The translations under genes and the position numbers were made by a program. From Mucilaginibacter dorajii (GTDB lineage: Bacteria; Bacteroidota; Bacteroidia; Sphingobacteriales; Sphingobacteriaceae), in NCBI RefSeq assembly GCF_024808255.1, contig NZ_JANTYS010000002.1, positions 1-64,000 of the forward strand: 64,000 bases of DNA, written 5' to 3'. Positions within the stretch are counted from its first letter, which is position 1; every line of letters begins with the position of its first letter. Below the pieces are notes generated by a model. The model did not search any database, was not told the DNA's origin, and saw nothing but the letters and a program-made list of their open reading frames with translations. Positions 61,901-64,000 of this stretch are shown piece after piece.

Positions 61901-63943
61901 ACTGCGGTTGACCAAAGCGACTGCTTGGGTTAAATCCTGATAAAAATAACCAAAGAAATTATCACAGTTGTCTGATTTGAAAACTGCGATCAATATTTCA
62001 TCGGCCCAATAATTTTCAATACTATGATCGGTCAGTGATACCCTGACAAATTCATTCACCTTGACACTGTCATCGATCAGGTGATCTTCGATCCATAACC
62101 TGAATGCCCGGCGAATAGCGGGTTCATTGCCCAGCTGCGCAAACAAGGCCGAAGGGGTTGGATATTCTTCATATAACGCGTCAATATGATTGACTAAAGC
62201 CCAGTCCTCCAATATATCATGAGCAGGCGCATACTTGCGATTTTCATTTTCCTGAATGATAAGTTCATCATTCTCTAAAAACACGATAGCCTCTTCGTCT
62301 AAACCATCAACCTTGGAAAATAACTTCATTTCCTTTGCCCTGGTTATCGCTATTTTCATAAATGCGTCTTCCCGTTTAGCAGGCATTCCTTTGGCCCTGT
62401 TAGTTACGTCTTTAACCAACTGGTTCCAAAGCATATTTTTAAACCCAATTATCGTAAGATCTGGCAAATTGCCCTGTTCTTTCGCCAAAGATTTTACGGC
62501 AAAATCCAAATACTTAGGCGTTTGGATCAGCATTTTAATTTGGGGGTTGTTTAATAACCCTTTTAGTTGAGGAAATTGTACGGCGACAGCTAAGACTTCA
62601 GCCTCACCAAGTAAAGGGATTTCCAATAACTGTAATGGCTGCTCCTTTAAATTGTATTTCAACAGTAACAAATCTACCGCATACCTGCGGGCTGTACAGA
62701 CAATTTTCACTTCGGGAAATTGCCGCAATAAAATTAATAACTGCTTAAAAGCGTTATTTGGATCAATGTCTTCTAATAATTTCTCCAAACTATCAATCAG
62801 GATGATTTTCTCTGGGATTAAAGCTAACCACCTGAACAAATCAACCAAGGGTTCACTAATCCCCTGGTTTGTTAATACATTGGCCAGGTGCGGCTCATTG
62901 AACTGATCAGCTTTAAATGCAAAGATCGCAGCATCCGGAAATAACCCAGTTAAAACATCCTTCGTCAGCGCGGATTTACCTACGCCGGGTTTACCGGTAA
63001 TGATGGTTAAGGGCACCTCGTTAATTGCGGCAGCTAAAGTGTTGGCCAAATCGGTTCGGTTAAGATGTAAGTCATTGCCATCCGGTCCGATCGTGTTTTT
63101 TAACGGGTTCAGTAAAACTAAGCTGTCTTTATTTAACTTTTCTAGGGCTATATTTAGCGGATTAAATTTATTGTGACTGAAATTTTTATAAAACTCCTCG
63201 TTACGTACACTTTCGGAAGTCACGTTACCGCCGTTCGGGTTTAAATGACTTATAAATACCAATAGGCTATTCCAAATATCCCTCTCTGAAGCATTAGCAT
63301 CAGGAGCCTTACTCAACTTGATCAAATTGAGCAGGTGGGTCTCGTCAACACTGCCCTCATTCAAAAGATCATACCCTAAAACATCCAGACATTTTAGAAA
63401 TTGCCAAATTTCCTCCGTATCCGTAGTTTGACCATTGTTGATCTCTGTAATTATATTCTGAAATAGCTGGAGCCTTTCCTTCTTTTCTTTGATGCGGTTA
63501 ACTTCATTCACGAAGTCGGTCGCAGAGGTATGGTTTTTGGCATAGTTTAATATCCCCTTGATATGATTTTTTTCAAGATTGTTTAAACGGCTTTTTACAA
63601 TGACCAAACGATCCTGTTCTTTGTTGAATTGCGTATTATTAAAGTCATTCCAAAAAGCAGTGATTACCTCCTTAAATATCGTGTCTTTACCTGAAAATGT
63701 CAGGTTGTGCTTAATTTGGACGAGTAACCGATGTGTTCCTAAATCTGATTTTGCCGTCACTTCAAGATCGTCGGTATCCCAACCTTTCCTAGTGGTTTGA
63801 AGCGCAATTTCAACCACTTCGTTTGTCGGCAAACAAGGTGCATTTCCTTTGACAACCAATGTCGCTAAAAAAGCCGCCTGGACATACTGCTCAAAATTTG
63901 TACCGCCGCCACCTTTTTGAAAAACTGTTCCTTTATCCGCCAT
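58901..63943 (-). CDS. Avs-like STAND NTPase with N-terminal nuclease domain
   Basis: A 1680-residue protein. Residues about 10-200 look like a Cap4/Mrr-type PD-(D/E)xK nuclease: Glu18 in GTNFEQYVQAAFL, Asp59 in DTDDLEV, and Gln76-x-Lys78 in LLVQIKH. A STAND-type NTPase follows, with Walker A GKPGVGKS at about 316-323, Walker B KIILIDSLEKLL about 377-388, and IVCTARRYA near 417. The remaining 1200 residues are helical and repeat-like, consistent with a sensor of phage proteins as in Avs systems. It starts at 63943 and lies completely within the window. The next gene encodes the caspase-like protein, so the pair forms one operon. Confidence 0.82.
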   Translation of the reverse strand: MADKGTVFQKGGGGTNFEQYVQAAFLATLVVKGNAPCLPTNEVVEIALQTTRKGWDTDDLEVTAKSDLGTHRLLVQIKHNLTFSGKDTIFKEVITAFWNDFNNTQFNKEQDRLVIVKSRLNNLEKNHIKGILNYAKNHTSATDFVNEVNRIKEKKERLQLFQNIITEINNGQTTDTEEIWQFLKCLDVLGYDLLNEGSVDETHLLNLIKLSKAPDANASERDIWNSLLVFISHLNPNGGNVTSESVRNEEFYKNFSHNKFNPLNIALEKLNKDSLVLLNPLKNTIGPDGNDLHLNRTDLANTLAAAINEVPLTIITGKPGVGKSALTKDVLTGLFPDAAIFAFKADQFNEPHLANVLTNQGISEPLVDLFRWLALIPEKIILIDSLEKLLEDIDPNNAFKQLLILLRQFPEVKIVCTARRYAVDLLLLKYNLKEQPLQLLEIPLLGEAEVLAVAVQFPQLKGLLNNPQIKMLIQTPKYLDFAVKSLAKEQGNLPDLTIIGFKNMLWNQLVKDVTNRAKGMPAKREDAFMKIAITRAKEMKLFSKVDGLDEEAIVFLENDELIIQENENRKYAPAHDILEDWALVNHIDALYEEYPTPSALFAQLGNEPAIRRAFRLWIEDHLIDDSVKVNEFVRVSLTDHSIENYWADEILIAVFKSDNCDNFFGYFYQDLTQAVALVNRSIHLVRTACKESKEGLASNTTLLPIGSGWHALLNFIEENIPLLLEIRFSIINLLTDWHLQLIFQPEIAEPECGSVKSILLQFIAQMEDGDQFWSGHDMEAKRDEMIAIFFNLSHHARKEVSELVNRALSYNEDDGKWEVKSFYEAVINKCIAGVNNYRLPKEMPDLIIQTAFSAWKTKPISVEASDEYSRLFAGHRLNSDECWGLIDKYQFMPVSVYKTPAYNILWHHHFKGIKFITDLINYAVITYERTDGEYKHEFTKVKLTLTDGTLVEQRAAWELWAAYRGITVTHDLLQCLLVSLEKFLLEVAEFKTDFSRKRLGEMFDLTLRNSNNVAATSVLTSVAMAYPEEVGEAMIPLLGVQEFYDWDSNRYLQEGITTSMPDLEWDGTEEERLAFNKLPHRSAYFNGLHGFVVDYQFRIATINDQIFKVFDHLKSVADKEDVVWQKTLIEIDRRCWKASLQEDSPGTVVIQPDYNDDVQEFMDSGKEMIARQSTSARYSQLIQKAHKKESEPLSLAQWDECYSYYKNNLDFLSDRPITLANIGLADLSAQLNDEQRNWCIGAIWEAAIFILNEARHQTHSPERYYNLHEKHVVLQSIHLVIPYADQEEIPEIIAFMICIGSAHLADYEMDRFIPYFRTTFYENFPDIAKSIWAGLIELARFKKVNPRLPYLDHGTINEIKQKEVEFIKEIAGKTAFKLTSESLNFTDYDANLLNETLLLTPINQFHDLDFSNFVIRFMELLTVDLNLKVNYGYNHHPESRRILHKSVTRIVNYLAELLLTADEKLACRVIDLVVDPIFASDYRSLFNRDSGLLDFCKRVPEQFLWTLDKATYYNEDHAGNKKLIDQFWLIWGHLFSRVKPVGGSVFANLLLLDAGWKEDATEWKQLDAQKDSYYDMVKSIGTGRVKSIVKCLSTIGEKELLPIGLTWLADLIKNQPDEAIALVSKDGERLIKRLFYNHISKIKANKLWIDDYLFLLNKMVDLGSSHAYLFRENVITYKAV

Positions 63944-64000
63944 ACATAAGGTTAAGTCGAAAAGCTAAGTAAATTTATCTTGCAATTTACTATTTATTGA

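Noticed and set aside
1..64000. CRISPR array, tRNA, rRNA, complete insertion sequence or integrase
   Set aside because: Looked for by reading: no regularly spaced repeats, no tRNA T-loop context and no transposase or recombinase motifs in the translated frames. Absence is not proof without a search tool.

Overview
The window looks like chromosomal DNA of a Bacteroidota bacterium, most likely a soil or plant-associated Sphingobacteriaceae of the Mucilaginibacter/Pedobacter kind. The reasons are three TonB-dependent receptors (two of them SusC/SusD pairs), DUF4249 and DUF1634 proteins, a PUR (DUF3276) domain, promoters of the Bacteroidota type (TTTG, 19 bp, TAnnTTTG) and weak or absent Shine-Dalgarno sequences. 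The genus is an inference. I found no tRNA, rRNA, CRISPR array, integrase or transposase.

Layout. 0-7.5 kb: a SusC/SusD operon (minus) divergent from a GH127 beta-L-arabinofuranosidase. 7.5-10.4 kb: a TetR regulator and an EmrB-type MFS exporter whose promoter carries a palindrome between its -33 and -7 boxes. 10.6-18 kb: small regulator/enzyme modules. These are an LLM flavin oxidoreductase, a FadR-type regulator with a TauE-DUF1634-hydrolase operon under matching operators, an isochorismatase with an AraC regulator, and an SDR with a TetR. 18-18.7 kb: a cluster of dispersed palindromic repeats. 18.7-28.3 kb: one operon for a tripartite RND pump (TolC, adaptor, two tandem inner-membrane pumps, MarR). 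29.5-40.7 kb: a polysaccharide utilisation locus (SusC, SusD, GntR/LacI-type sensor, SSS symporter, two predicted (alpha/alpha)6 glycosidases). Its two promoters share an AGAAY tandem repeat at the expected start of transcription. 41-44.2 kb: a 2Fe-2S protein, a cysteine-rich Crp/Fnr regulator and a ClC transporter. 44.3-50.3 kb: a GH43 operon and a TonB receptor/DUF4249 pair.

50.6-64 kb is accessory DNA and the most interesting part. It opens with DUF5071, then a Pycsar-like anti-phage cluster: a three-helix membrane effector and a class III nucleotidyl cyclase in one operon, with two further, different cyclases beside it, three in all for one recognisable effector. Next come plasmid or integrative-element type genes: DUF932, several very small ORFs, a lysine/glutamate/alanine/proline-rich protein, a PUR domain fused to a RadC N-terminal domain without the JAB domain, and a zinc-ribbon protein. 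Last is a second predicted defence operon: a 1680-residue protein with a Cap4/Mrr-like nuclease domain, a STAND-type NTPase and a very long C-terminal sensor region (Avs-like), followed 39 bp later by a small protein with a caspase-type His-Gly/Cys dyad. The NTPase plus caspase-like partner, and the three-cyclase Pycsar arrangement, are the best candidates for undescribed biology.
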